Assembly (NCBI GenBank): GCA_004124535.1
Contig: SCKQ01000002.1
Span: forward strand, 15,677 to 79,676
DNA length: 64,000 bases
From: Fidelibacterota bacterium
Lineage (GTDB): Bacteria; Marinisomatota; Marinisomatia; Marinisomatales; TCS55
Reading direction: 5' to 3'
Below are positions 16,608 to 27,100 of this stretch, one piece after another. The notes under the pieces are model-generated. The model saw only the letters and a program-made list of their open reading frames with translations, was not told the origin of the DNA and did no database searches. The number at the start of each line of letters is the position of its first letter. The stretch's first letter is position 1. The position numbers and the translations under genes were made by a program.

Positions 16608-16641
16608 AAAACAGGGCAGTTCTTCTGCCCTGTTTTTTTTT
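16608..16641 (+). terminator. Rho-independent terminator
   Basis: AAAACAGGGCAG (16608-16619) pairs perfectly with CTGCCCTGTTTT (16625-16636) around a TTCTT loop, and the T-run continues to 16641. Lies 28 bp after the stop of the secreted protein. Confidence 0.93.
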
Positions 16642-16702
16642 ATGATCATTTTTAATTCAACTGTAATTAGAATTAATTTCTTTGAACATTCATCGGGGAA
16701 AA

Positions 16703-17569
16703 ATGAAGCACTTTACTATTATAATAATAATGTTATCCATCGCGATTGCAGAACCAATGTCGTTTAAACTTTCAGGTTCTTATTATGGCCGCCGGGGAAA
16801 TCTGGATTACCACTATTTAAATGGTTCTTTTTCACTATCCAAATACGGCCATGTACAATTAGGCGGATTATCCCTTCCTGACACAGAATTTCTATTTGCT
16901 GCAGATCGGGCTAAATCCACCTATGACGATGAACCGTACGAAGATGATGGCGGTGCAATTCTATTAGTAGACCTTTTTGCCAATCAGAAGTTTTCACCCT
17001 TTATTTTTGCTGAATGGGAATTTGATTCACTCTATGCACTTGACAGCAGGATCAATATTGGCGCGGGAGGGAAATATCGTTTTGGCCCTTATTTTTCTGT
17101 GAGTTATGCTGCCCTTTATGAACAGGAAAAATATACTGATGACGCTACAGCTACTATACTATATCGTCATTCTTTCAGACCAAAATACAAACGTAATTTT
17201 GAATCATTAGGACTATTTATAGATTGGCAAATTTTCTATAAACCCAAATTTGATGATTCTAATGAATATTTATTAAATAATGTTGTTATACTTTCTTTCC
17301 AAACTTTTCACGAAGCTTTAACATTAGATATCAGTTATAATTATAAATTCAATTCAAGATACAAATTGGAAAATGTTATAAAAAGCTACGAATATTCCAT
17401 TGATGATTCTCTTGGATACTATTTTGTTGATGATTATTTGTATTTTTATGACACTGATGAAATTCCCTTTGATTATACCACAGATTCAGATGGTTATGTT
17501 ATGATACCTAGCGAATTTTATAAACCTGAAGATTACACAGTGTCTATCGGCCTATCTTTCTCATTTTAA
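16703..17569 (+). CDS. Outer-membrane beta-barrel protein (DUF481-like)
   Basis: 288 aa from ATG 16703, which has GGGGAA just upstream; an in-frame TTG at 16682 would add 7 residues before the signal peptide. Signal peptide MKHFTIIIIMLSIAIAEP, then alternating amphipathic strands rich in Tyr/Phe, ending with an aromatic residue (GLSFSF) as outer-membrane barrels do. The stretch FANQKFSPFIFAEWEFDSLY...INIGAGGKYRFG resembles DUF481/YdiY-like outer-membrane proteins; this assignment is tentative. Followed after 24 bp by a secreted peptidase. Function unknown. Confidence 0.72.
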   Translation: MKHFTIIIIMLSIAIAEPMSFKLSGSYYGRRGNLDYHYLNGSFSLSKYGHVQLGGLSLPDTEFLFAADRAKSTYDDEPYEDDGGAILLVDLFANQKFSPFIFAEWEFDSLYALDSRINIGAGGKYRFGPYFSVSYAALYEQEKYTDDATATILYRHSFRPKYKRNFESLGLFIDWQIFYKPKFDDSNEYLLNNVVILSFQTFHEALTLDISYNYKFNSRYKLENVIKSYEYSIDDSLGYYFVDDYLYFYDTDEIPFDYTTDSDGYVMIPSEFYKPEDYTVSIGLSFSF

Positions 17570-17593
17570 CGTATATAAAAAGGTAAAATAAAA

Positions 17594-20386
17594 ATGTTAA
17601 AACACTATGCCATATTTTTAACTCTTATAGTATCACTTTACAGTCAGGTAATGCGGACCCACGATCATCCTGGTTTAGGTGATTATGATATTCCATTTTT
17701 CGCAAATGGTACTTATAACGAAAATATCCAATCTCCCTCTGAATTTTTAGGATTCGTTTTAGGTTCAAAACCTGTCCGACACTGGGAAGCAAAAACATAT
17801 TTTGAATATCTTGATGCTACAGTTGAGAATGCATCATTGTATAGTTATGGTCAAACTTATGAAGGTCGTGAACTACTTTATCTAATCATTACCAGTAAAG
17901 AAAATCATAGCAACCTTGATCAAATAAGAGAAAATATCAGCAAACTGGCTGATCCGCGTACTTTGGATCGTAGTAGTAAAGCAGAAAGTCTGATAGCAAA
18001 TTCTCCTGCAATTGCTTGGATGGCTTATGCTATTCACGGAGATGAAATATCCAGTGCAGACGCTGCTTTGCAAGTTGCCTATCAACTCGCTGCTGGAATA
18101 GATGAACAATCTCAAGCAATACGTGACAATGTGATAGTTGGTATTGATCCCATGGAAAATCCAGATGGCCGGGAACGGATCCTAGCTCAATTGCAACAAT
18201 GGCGGGGTGTTATACCCAATTCTGATCTGCAAAGCTTAAATCATCAAGGGATGTGGCCCTGGGGACGTACAAATCATTACTTATTTGATTTAAACCGGGA
18301 CTGGTTTGCAACTGTTCATCCGGAAACAAGAGGGAAAGTCCAGGCAATTTTAGACTGGAAACCACAATTTCTTGTAGACTCTCATGAAATGGGAGCCTAC
18401 GACACCTATTTATTTAATCCCCCTCGTGAACCGTTTAACCCTTATTATCATTCAGTAATACATAAATGGTGGCAGCGTTTTGCTGAAGATCAGGCCGATG
18501 CCTTTGATCAATATGGCTGGAGTTATTACACCCGTGATTGGAATGAAGAAATCTATCCCGGTTATGGCAGTTCCTGGGGGATTTATGCAGGTGTTGTTGG
18601 TATTTTATACGAACAATCCAGGACGTCTGGACAACGTGTAAAAAGACCCGATGGGTCAGAAACAACTTTCAGAGAAGCTGTTCACCACCAGTTTATCAGT
18701 TCCATGGCAAACTTGTCAACAGTGGCCAGCCATCGTGAAGAACTGCTTACAGATTATTATGAAATACGCAAAAACAGTGTTGAAAGCAATCCCAATGAAG
18801 CGTTCGTGTTTCCGCTTAATAATAACTTGGATCGGCTCGACGCATTCGCAGAAACTCTGCAGAGACAAACTATTGAAGTTCATTTAACTGCCAAAGATTT
18901 GCGCCTTTCATCGGCAAAATCTCATGAAAACAAAAAATTAAAGAATATTATCGTAGAAGGCGGCGCACTAGTGGTAAAAGTGAATCAACCTTTGAAAGCC
19001 CTCATTCAGAATATTCTGCAATTTGATATTCGTCTCGATACCAAATCTATGGAAAAAGAACGTCAGAAATTATTGAAAAATGAGAGCTCCACGTTGTATG
19101 ATGTCACTGCCTGGTCACTACCATTGGCGTTTGGCCTTGAGGGTTATTATACAACAACCTTGCCTCGTATAAGTATGAATCCATACTCAAAATTATCAGG
19201 GAGTGGTCAGTTGTTAAATACTGATGCGGATTATGGATTTGTATTAGATGGGGCAGAAGATGGGATATATATTGCGATTTCAAGATTAATGGATAAGGAT
19301 ATACAAATTTATGCTATTGAAGAAACAGTTCAAATCGAAGGAAATAGTTTTCCTCCAGGAAGTATTCTAATACGCAAACAGTCCAATCCTGATTTAGATC
19401 ATGACATACTCAGATCTGTCGCTGCAGAAAGTGGAATAAATATTGTCGGTATTGGGACAGCACTCGCCGAGAATGGCCCAGATTTAGGTGGTAGTAAAAT
19501 CAATTTACTGCAAGAATCACGTATTGCCTTAATAGGTGGACCGTTAACAAGTGCCTATAGTTTTGGGACTACCTGGCATTTACTGGACTCCCGGTTGAAA
19601 ACGCGAGTTACGCTTTTGAATTTCATGAATGTGCGTAATACTGATTTAAGAAAGTATAATGTATTGGTTATGCCATCAACTAGGGGTGGTTCAATTAAAC
19701 AAGTCCTCGGCGAAAACGGATTAAAGAAACTGAAAAGTTGGGTTGATGATGGTGGTACGCTCATTGCCCTTGCTGGCTCAGCCAATTCTCTGGCCGATTC
19801 CTCATCAGGGTTAAGCGTTGTTCGTAAAAAAAGAAATATTCTTAAAGAATTAGACAGTTATAATTACAATCTCAGTCAGTACCAAGCAGCATCAGAAATC
19901 AGCGTAGATAGTTTGGAGTTGTGGGAAGGAAAAGAAACAGCTGATGACAAAGCAGAAGAGGCGCAGGAAAAATCCAATTTGAAAGAATTAAAAGACCGCG
20001 ATGAGTTGGGCCGAAAATTAAGCCCTCAAGGCGCAATCCTGCGAGTAAATCTAGACCAGGAACACTGGCTTAATTTTGGCTGTGGAGAAATGGTGCCTGT
20101 GCTGTTCAATACATCCACAGTGTTGATGACTAAAGACCCAGCTGCAACCCCCGCTCGATTAGCGCCTCCAGAGGATTTGCGCTTGGGCGGCTTATTATGG
20201 CCTGAAGCTAAAGTCAGAATCGCCAATGGTTCATGGGCCACCAGGGAAAGATTGGGCAATGGTCAAGTAATCCTCTTTGCAACGCAACCCAATTTTAGAG
20301 GGTTTTTCAGAGGCTCTGAACGGTTACTGTTGAATGCGCTGTTCTATGGCCCTGGATTAGGTGCTAACGCTTCGGTTGACTGGTAG
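17594..20386 (+). CDS. Secreted M14-family zinc carboxypeptidase
   Basis: 930 aa with an N-terminal signal peptide (about 18 residues). The M14 catalytic domain occupies roughly residues 60-370. Zinc ligands are His148 and Glu151 (HGDE) and His264 (DSHEMG); the catalytic Glu340 is in LYEQS. NPDGRER near 189 corresponds to the substrate-binding Asn-Pro-Asp-Gly-Arg segment. Residues after about 500 form a long C-terminal region (GATase-like or Ig-like folds cannot be told by eye). Likely periplasmic or exported, degrading peptides. The 3' end overlaps the convergent HAD gene by 30 bp. Confidence 0.9.
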   Translation: MLKHYAIFLTLIVSLYSQVMRTHDHPGLGDYDIPFFANGTYNENIQSPSEFLGFVLGSKPVRHWEAKTYFEYLDATVENASLYSYGQTYEGRELLYLIITSKENHSNLDQIRENISKLADPRTLDRSSKAESLIANSPAIAWMAYAIHGDEISSADAALQVAYQLAAGIDEQSQAIRDNVIVGIDPMENPDGRERILAQLQQWRGVIPNSDLQSLNHQGMWPWGRTNHYLFDLNRDWFATVHPETRGKVQAILDWKPQFLVDSHEMGAYDTYLFNPPREPFNPYYHSVIHKWWQRFAEDQADAFDQYGWSYYTRDWNEEIYPGYGSSWGIYAGVVGILYEQSRTSGQRVKRPDGSETTFREAVHHQFISSMANLSTVASHREELLTDYYEIRKNSVESNPNEAFVFPLNNNLDRLDAFAETLQRQTIEVHLTAKDLRLSSAKSHENKKLKNIIVEGGALVVKVNQPLKALIQNILQFDIRLDTKSMEKERQKLLKNESSTLYDVTAWSLPLAFGLEGYYTTTLPRISMNPYSKLSGSGQLLNTDADYGFVLDGAEDGIYIAISRLMDKDIQIYAIEETVQIEGNSFPPGSILIRKQSNPDLDHDILRSVAAESGINIVGIGTALAENGPDLGGSKINLLQESRIALIGGPLTSAYSFGTTWHLLDSRLKTRVTLLNFMNVRNTDLRKYNVLVMPSTRGGSIKQVLGENGLKKLKSWVDDGGTLIALAGSANSLADSSSGLSVVRKKRNILKELDSYNYNLSQYQAASEISVDSLELWEGKETADDKAEEAQEKSNLKELKDRDELGRKLSPQGAILRVNLDQEHWLNFGCGEMVPVLFNTSTVLMTKDPAATPARLAPPEDLRLGGLLWPEAKVRIANGSWATRERLGNGQVILFATQPNFRGFFRGSERLLLNALFYGPGLGANASVDW

Positions 20387-21028
20387 TAGATCCTGCAAAT
20401 ACCTCTTCAGGTCAAATAAATCATTAAATACAGTAGCACCAGTTGCTTGTAAACGGCTGTAACTGGTGTGCCCTTGAGCAATTAATACACACATTACTCC
20501 CATTGCATTTGCGACTTCACGGTCATGTATCGTATCTCCAACCAACAAAAGTTCGTCAGTATCATACTCCATCTCACTCACCAAATTCTTCCCAATTTCA
20601 ATTTTACCTGAAGCATAATGATTATCAATACCCAAAACGTTTAAAAAGTATTTTTCTAAACGATGATGAATGATCCAATCGCTCACAAATTCTTGTTTCC
20701 CGGCAGAAAGAATTGATTGTGTTAAACCAACTGATTTTAAAAATTCCAGTAATTGTACAACACCTGGCTGTAATTCAGGTTCATGAAAGCGAGCATTATA
20801 ATTAGCAATAAATTCTGATCCGGAAATGGTGAATGGCTCTTTTTCAAAATCAAATCCCAGTTTCTTGTAATAATTTTCCACGGGAAAACAAAAAATATCC
20901 AGATATTTTTCTTCATCAATTAATGGCAAATTTCTCTTTAAAAGTGATTTATTTATGGATTCAACACACAACCAGCGGTCGTCTAGAAGTGTACCGTTCC
21001 AATCCCAAATGATGTGTTTCAACTTCAT
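20357..21028 (-). CDS. HAD-superfamily hydrolase (phosphoglycolate phosphatase-like)
   Basis: 223 aa from ATG at 21028. Motif I is DWNGTLLDD (catalytic Asp in position 9 or so) and motif IV is LLVGDTIHDREVA; a helical cap lies between. The Ser/Thr of motif II is SILSAG. This is the Gph/haloacid dehalogenase class with broad small-phosphate substrates; the true substrate is unknown. Divergent from the Nudix gene with 27 bp between starts. An in-frame TTG at 21040 is a less likely start. Confidence 0.85.
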   Translation of the reverse strand: MKLKHIIWDWNGTLLDDRWLCVESINKSLLKRNLPLIDEEKYLDIFCFPVENYYKKLGFDFEKEPFTISGSEFIANYNARFHEPELQPGVVQLLEFLKSVGLTQSILSAGKQEFVSDWIIHHRLEKYFLNVLGIDNHYASGKIEIGKNLVSEMEYDTDELLLVGDTIHDREVANAMGVMCVLIAQGHTSYSRLQATGATVFNDLFDLKRYLQDLLPVNRSVST

Positions 21029-21055
21029 GAGCGTTGTCAAACATCGGGCAGATTA

Positions 21056-21715
21056 ATGAAAAAAACGATAACTTTTCCTCCCATGGAATTAAGTAAAATT
21101 GCAAATAAGCTAAAAAAAAGATTACAACAAAATCTACCTGGTAAAGAAATTCAGAGGCGTATGCTAGTCAAAATGAATGAACCTTTTAATTTTAAAAATA
21201 CTGAAAAAGATGCTATCCAATCAGCTGTTTTAATACTGTTATTCGAAGAAAATGGAGATATTTGTTTTACGTTGACAAAACGGACACAGAAAGTGGAGCA
21301 CCATCGGGGGCAGATTTCATTGCCTGGGGGCGCAAAGGAATCTGATGAAAGTTTATCTTCCACAGCCATCCGTGAAACACAAGAAGAAATAGGTATCCAT
21401 GCGGATGATGTAGACCTCATTGGAGCTCTTTCTCCTTTATTTGTCCCAGTAACAGGATTTATTATTAAACCCTTCGTTGGCATTATTAATGCAAATTTTG
21501 ATCCACAACCGGCTCCGGAAGAAGTTGAAACTGTTTTTTCAGTTCCTGTTAATGAATTATTAAATGATGATAATGAACTTCAAGAAAAGAAAAATCTCCG
21601 TGGTTACTACGTAAATATACCCTATTTTTTATTATCAGGACATAAAGTCTGGGGTGCGACAGCAATGATTTTATCAGAATTTAAAACAGTATTAAAAGAG
21701 GTAATGGATGCATAA
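21056..21715 (+). CDS. Nudix hydrolase, coenzyme A diphosphatase-like
   Basis: 219 aa from ATG 21056. The Nudix box reads G-x5-E-x7-RET-QEE-IGI starting in GGAKESDES. The preceding RTQKVEHHRGQISLPGG matches the extra motif seen in CoA-hydrolysing Nudix enzymes (NUDT7/YeaB type), which split CoA into phosphopantetheine and 3',5'-ADP. Cytoplasmic. Overlaps the next (ROK) gene by 8 bp, so probably one operon. An in-frame start at 21014 would intrude on the divergent HAD gene. Confidence 0.9.
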   Translation: MKKTITFPPMELSKIANKLKKRLQQNLPGKEIQRRMLVKMNEPFNFKNTEKDAIQSAVLILLFEENGDICFTLTKRTQKVEHHRGQISLPGGAKESDESLSSTAIRETQEEIGIHADDVDLIGALSPLFVPVTGFIIKPFVGIINANFDPQPAPEEVETVFSVPVNELLNDDNELQEKKNLRGYYVNIPYFLLSGHKVWGATAMILSEFKTVLKEVMDA

Positions 21716-22589
21716 GATAGGCATTGATCTTGGTGGAACTAAAATTGAAGGGATTGTACTAGATAAAAATAACAATATAATCGAGCGAAAAAGGATCCCG
21801 ACAAATCGAGAAGATGGCTATGAGGCTATTATTAACAGAATATCCGAATTAGGTCATGAATTATTAGAAAAATCTATTAGTGTTAAACAAATTAGTATAT
21901 GTACTCCGGGTGCTCTAGATCCCACTGTAGGGGTTATGAAAAACAGCAACACACTTTGTCTTATTGGTGAACCCCTGCAAAAAGATTTGGAAAAAGCATT
22001 TGAACTACCTGTTTTTATGGAAAACGACGCAAACTGCTTTGCCCTTGCTGAGTCGATTTTGGGAGCAGCTAAAGGTTATGGTGTGGTATTCGGTGTCATA
22101 ATGGGCACAGGTGTGGGAGGTGGAATTATCATCAATGGCAAAATTCATCGGGGTCCAAATTATATTGCTGGTGAATGGGGTCACCATGTCCTGTATCCCG
22201 ATGGTCGTGACTGTTACTGTGGAAATAAAGGTTGCACAGAGGCATACATCAGCGGCTCAGCCCTGGAAAAAGAATGGGAGGAATTGACTGGGCAAAAACA
22301 TATGGTTACTGATATTATTGAAAAAGGGTTTTACAAAGATCACCCTGAATGGAAAGAAAGATTTATTCTCAACTTTGGACGTGCTTTAAGTCATGTAATC
22401 GACATAATCGATCCAAATTGCATTGTGCTGGGCGGCGGTCTTTCAAAAGTTGATATACTTTATACTGAAGGCAAAGATGCTGTTTATGCTGAAGTATTCA
22501 GCAAACAAGTTGTAACACCTATTTTGAAAAATAAACTTGGTGATTCGGCGGGCGTATTTGGGGCAGCACTCTTGGGTAATAATCAATGA
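21708..22589 (+). CDS. ROK-family sugar kinase
   Basis: 293 aa. ATP-binding DLGGTKIEG at residues 7-15, the ROK zinc motif CYCGNKGCTEAYISG near 166-180, catalytic Asp in ENDANCFALAE near 106, and GTGVGGGIIING near 131. These fit fructokinase/N-acetylhexosamine kinase-type ROK proteins rather than ROK repressors, because no N-terminal HTH is present. Exact sugar unknown. Overlaps the upstream Nudix gene and the downstream membrane protein. Confidence 0.9.
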   Translation: MHKIGIDLGGTKIEGIVLDKNNNIIERKRIPTNREDGYEAIINRISELGHELLEKSISVKQISICTPGALDPTVGVMKNSNTLCLIGEPLQKDLEKAFELPVFMENDANCFALAESILGAAKGYGVVFGVIMGTGVGGGIIINGKIHRGPNYIAGEWGHHVLYPDGRDCYCGNKGCTEAYISGSALEKEWEELTGQKHMVTDIIEKGFYKDHPEWKERFILNFGRALSHVIDIIDPNCIVLGGGLSKVDILYTEGKDAVYAEVFSKQVVTPILKNKLGDSAGVFGAALLGNNQ

Positions 22590-22846
22590 AGTTTGGACAT
22601 TGGTTAAATTCATTAATATGGATTGACCCTGTGGTTATTTTATTTTTCTTTGCAATTTGCGGCTGGTTAGCCCATCTAACCATGAAGGGCTTTAGAAAGC
22701 TTGTTAAAAAAACTCAAACGAGTCCCTATGCGGAGGAATTTCGCACCAGTCCATTTGTTTTTATTGTGATCGCTATTCCTTATACAATAATTCTTTACAG
22801 GCTTATTGGAATTTATTTAACTGAACTTCTAAAATCTACTTTTTAG
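22586..22846 (+). CDS. Small two-helix membrane protein, unknown
   Basis: 86 aa. Two hydrophobic segments (about residues 12-32 and 56-76) separated by a basic, charged stretch with KGFRKLVKKTQT. The ATG overlaps the ROK kinase stop by 4 bp, which supports real translation. Ends 11 bp inside the convergent SDR gene. I do not recognise a family. Confidence 0.65.
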   Translation: MKFGHWLNSLIWIDPVVILFFFAICGWLAHLTMKGFRKLVKKTQTSPYAEEFRTSPFVFIVIAIPYTIILYRLIGIYLTELLKSTF

Positions 22847-23687
22847 ATTTTTTGCGCATGGCAGCCATGGCTTTCCAAGCCATTTTTGGTACCTTTTCCA
22901 AATCATTGAACTGCCCGGCCCCCTGCAACCACTCACCGCCATCAATGGTAACCACTTCCCCGTTTATATAGCCCGCTTCATCACTAATCAGATAAGACGC
23001 AAGATTTGCTAATTCAATACGTTCACCAAACCGTTTTAATGGAATTCTATTCTTCATCTTCTTTTCAATTCCTAATCCAGGAGGCGCCAATCGACTCCAC
23101 GCTCCTTCTGTGGGAAAAGGTCCGGGGGCTATTGCATTTGTTCGAATTCCATATTTTGCCCATTCTACAGCCAATGACCGGGTAATTGCCAGAACACCCG
23201 CTTTAGCTGCTGCAGATGGTACCACATAACCTGATCCTGTCCATGCATACGTGGTAACAATGTTGAGTATGGTTCCGCCACCATCAGCAATCATTTCTTT
23301 ACCTACAGCGTGTGTGCAATTGAAGGTGCCGTTTAAAACTATGTCCACGACTACCTTGAAACCATTTGTGGATAAATTTTCCGTAGGACTGATAAAATTT
23401 CCTGCTGCATTATTAAGCAAAACATCAATTTTTCCAAATTGCTTTTTAGCAGCATCAACCAATTCCTGAACACTGGTAGAGTCCCGAACATCGCATGATA
23501 GGCCTAAAACGTCCGCCCCCGTTTTACGTAATTCTTCAGCCGCGTCTTGGATGACCTGCTCCCTCCTGCTGGCAATAACAAGATTGGCCCCCAGTTCACC
23601 AAATCGAGTTGCCATGGCTTTTCCTAATCCAGTTCCACCGCCGGTGACAATGATGGTTTTTCCTTTTAATAAATCTTCTCTAAACAT
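22836..23687 (-). CDS. SDR oxidoreductase, 2,4-dienoyl-CoA reductase-like
   Basis: 283 aa. Rossmann motif TGGGTGLG near residue 15, NNAAGNF near 91. The usual YxxxK is replaced: PSAAAKAG has Ser at the Tyr position before the Lys, as in peroxisomal/mitochondrial 2,4-dienoyl-CoA reductases (DECR), and a Tyr sits earlier in TTYAWTG. C-terminal GEVVTIDGGEWL is also DECR-like. Probable role: NADPH reduction of 2,4-dienoyl-CoA in unsaturated fatty acid oxidation. Lies next to the remnant of an alpha/beta hydrolase. Confidence 0.87.
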   Translation of the reverse strand: MFREDLLKGKTIIVTGGGTGLGKAMATRFGELGANLVIASRREQVIQDAAEELRKTGADVLGLSCDVRDSTSVQELVDAAKKQFGKIDVLLNNAAGNFISPTENLSTNGFKVVVDIVLNGTFNCTHAVGKEMIADGGGTILNIVTTYAWTGSGYVVPSAAAKAGVLAITRSLAVEWAKYGIRTNAIAPGPFPTEGAWSRLAPPGLGIEKKMKNRIPLKRFGERIELANLASYLISDEAGYINGEVVTIDGGEWLQGAGQFNDLEKVPKMAWKAMAAMRKKSKK

Positions 23688-23696
23688 TTCTTTTCT

Positions 23697-23800
23697 CTAT
23701 TGTTGAATAAAGTTAGTGATTAATTCATTAACAGATTCTGGTTGTTCTAACATAACCAGGTGTGATGTTTTTTCTACAATTTATATTTCTGCATTGGGTA
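23697..23800 (-). pseudogene. Remnant of an alpha/beta-hydrolase C-terminus
   Basis: On the minus strand, directly upstream of the SDR start, a frame reads PNAEI-stop-IVEKTSHLVMLEQPE, then SVNELITNFIQQ-stop. The segment SHLVMLEQPE carries the catalytic His region of alpha/beta hydrolases, normally the last about 30 residues of the protein. An in-frame TAA sits in the preceding strand and no coding frame continues upstream. Seen: the frame and motif; inferred: decay or deletion of the rest of the gene. Confidence 0.6.
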
Positions 23801-23932
23801 TTTATTTTATATAAACTTATTATAACTGATTTTATCACTATAGATAGGCTTGTATTGCTGGAAGTCATCTGACTATATTTTATTCATTATATGTATTTAG
23901 AAAATAGAGTAAACCACACCCATTAACAACCA

Positions 23933-24079
23933 GTGCCTAAAGCCAAACTTAAAACAAAACTGTTCATCCTGGATACAAATGTAATTCTCCACGATTCGGA
24001 GTGTTTGTACAATTTTCAGGATAATAATATCGTTATTCCTGTTTCCGCTTTAGCTGATTTGGCAAGTAATTTATTATGA
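23933..24079 (+). pseudogene. Truncated PIN-domain start of a PhoH-like (YlaK) protein
   Basis: From GTG 23933 a 48-residue frame reads MPKAKLKTKLFILDTNVILH and continues DSECLYNF, then IVIPVSALADL before a TGA at 24077-24079. LDTNVILHD with its metal-binding Asp and the IPVSAL strand are the first about 45 residues of PIN domains fused to PhoH ATPases. The rest (more than 350 residues) is missing and the next bases are AT-rich noncoding. With the hydrolase remnant it makes 23688-24127 a decayed stretch; nothing else is evident in it. Confidence 0.65.
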
Positions 24080-24127
24080 GTTTTTTATCTAATTTTTCAA
24101 ATAGTCTCAAAACTAGTTGAACGAATA

Positions 24128-27100
24128 GTGAATTTCTTATCTAAAATTTTCGATATAAAAAAAGGTGAAGGAAAACCTTTTCTCATTCTATTTATTCATC
24201 ATTTTTCTGTTACTGCCATGAGCATCACTGCCGGTTCAGCCCGTGATGCTTTTTTTCTAAGCAAGTTTGAAAAAACATACCTACCTCTGATGTTTGTGGC
24301 CATTGCCATAGTCATGGCGGGTGTTATACCTCTTTATACTAAACTCACTCGAGGTCGTGATCTAACTACGATTATTATTTTTTCAGCTGCTATTTTTGGC
24401 AGCAGTTTGATCCCACTTACTTTCATGGTTCAGGGGTTAGTCATCCCAATAATTTATATTTGGGTTGAGATAATGATCGTTCTGTCCATCATACAATTCT
24501 GGATTCTCATGAGTGAAGTATTCGACCCCAGGCAAGCCAAACGACTTTTTGGAATTATCAGCGGGAGTGGTGCTATCGCATGTATGGTCGTAGGATTTAG
24601 TATTCGTCCATTTGTACAAACTTTTGGATCAGATAAACTGCTTTTTGCTACTGTCTTTTTCCTCGGAATTACTGTATTAACATCATTATTTATTAGACCA
24701 CATCGAATGGAATTGGAAAGCGGTCCAGTAAAATCTGCTTCAGCAAAAAAAGGGAAAAGCAAATTCGATAGCTATTTGATTGCAATAACAATTGTGATCT
24801 GTTCCATGGCTTTTGTGTCAAAATTTGTGGATTATCAATTTAAGATCATGGCATCTATTGCCTATCCGACCCAAGATGAGTTGGTCAACTTTTTTGGATT
24901 ATTTTATGCAATAACAGGTGCAGCTGGGTTTATAGTTCAATTCTTCTTAACTGGGCGGATCCTTGCTCGGTTTGGTGTGTTGGTTGGTCTTATCATCCTA
25001 CCAATAGGTCTTTTTGCTGGATCTATAGGTTTCATTATGGTGCCTCTTTTAGCTACGATCTTCATTCCTAAGTTTGCTGACCAAGTTTTCAAATTCACCA
25101 TCAATAATGCTACTGTCCAGTTATTATGGCTACCTGTTCCCCCAAAAGCAAGAAGTGAGAAAAAGCCAGTTATTGATGGAACAATAAAAGCCTTTATGGA
25201 GGGGTTCGCTGGTATATCCATTTTTCTAGCTGCAAAGTGGCTACCACTTCAATATTTAAGCATTGCTGTCCTACTGGTTGCTGGGCTATGGGTCTTCTAC
25301 ACATTTAAAACAAAGACAGGTTATGTAAAAGCTCTTCAAAAAGCGATCGAAAAACGGCAATTAAATTTTGAAGATCTTGAAGTAGATGTAGCTGATAGCG
25401 CCATGGTGGCGACAATTGAAAAAACGCTTCGGGATGAAGATGAGATCAAACAGCTCTTCGCGTTGGAATTGATCGAAAATATTCCACTAACACCATGGGC
25501 CAAAACATTAAATGATTTATTTCACGGTGATAATATTGAAGTCAGTAGAACCGTTTTGAAAATATCAGCTGAAAATTCTAATGTTATATCTGATAATGAA
25601 TTATTGTCTTTGCTAAAAAATAGTGACCTGGCAGATATTGCCATAAATGTAGCTGGGATACGCAAACTGAAAGATGCTTTACCTATAGTGGAATCATATT
25701 TAACGAATCCAGATTCTGAACTCCAAATTACCGCAGCCGCAGCACTGCAGCTCATGGAATCGGATAAAACAGAAGCTGCTCGGCTTTTGATAAAGGATAA
25801 AATGAGCAGTGACGATCCGAAGATCCAAGCCATGGCTATACGGCATCTGACAAACCAGAAAGAAATCCTTACAAATAGTTTACTAATAAACTTCCTTGAA
25901 GATTCTTCGGAGATAACAAGTAATGCTTGCTTGGATGTGGCTGTTAAACGAAAAAATTCTGAATTGATTCCCGCAATCATTACCAACTTGGCCTATCCTA
26001 AAACATTGCCTACTGCACGATATACATTACAGCAGTTCTCTGAAGATGCAGTAATAGAGGAGTTTTTAATAGCACTCGAAAATAAAGAAATTGGTCAAAA
26101 CCTGTTAAGAGGTATTGTTGTTACGTTGCGGGCTTTTAGAACTAATGAAACCGTTGATGCTCTTATTGGTCTGATCGAAAGAAAAGAAAAACGTGTATTC
26201 GGTGAAATAATAAATACTTTGTTAAACATGGCCCGGCAAGAACCATTATCTAAAGACCAAAGCGCTAAATTAAAGAATGAGGTTAATAGAATTTCAAATC
26301 ATGCTTATCGATTGATCGATTTTTTACACAGTGTAGAAAGTGTCGATAATGAACATGTGCTCAATGAAGTGATCAAACATGAATTATCAAAACAAGTACC
26401 GTTCTTATTAAAACTTGGTATTATTGATATACCAACCACACCAGTAGAATCCTATTTACAGACCATTAAAAAACAAGACCGGCGGCAGATGCCTTTCGTT
26501 TTGGAAGTATTGGATAATATTTTTGAACAGGAAGAAAAAGAATTGATCACACCATTAGTAGAAGGACTTACTACAAATGAGCTGACTAATATTGGTAAAA
26601 AACATTTTGATGAAATACCTATCGGCTTGGAAAAACACTTGGTTATAATGATTTCTGGTGATAATGAATGGGCTGCAGCCGTGGCAACAGATTTTACTTT
26701 AAAACATCAACTCATTTCTGTGCTGAAAAACATTGACTGGGAGAATATTACTGGATCATTAGCTTTGAAAGAAATCATCACCAATAATGATGCTGTTGAT
26801 GGGCTGGATGAACAATTACAAAAATTCAAACTGAACAAAGAGGAGTTAACCATGTATTCCACATTGGAAAAAACAATCCTGTTAAAAACCGTAAACCTGT
26901 TTCAAACAATACCCACGGAAGAGCTTTCTAAAGTGGCACAGATCACTGATGAGGAACAGTTCAATGCCAATGTTCCTTTGTTTGTGGAAGGAGATTATGG
27001 CGATTCACTTTATATCATTCTGGATGGGGATGTAAAGATTCACAAAGGTGATCGACACATTGCATCACTGGGGAAAGGTGCCTGTTTGGGAGAAATGGCC

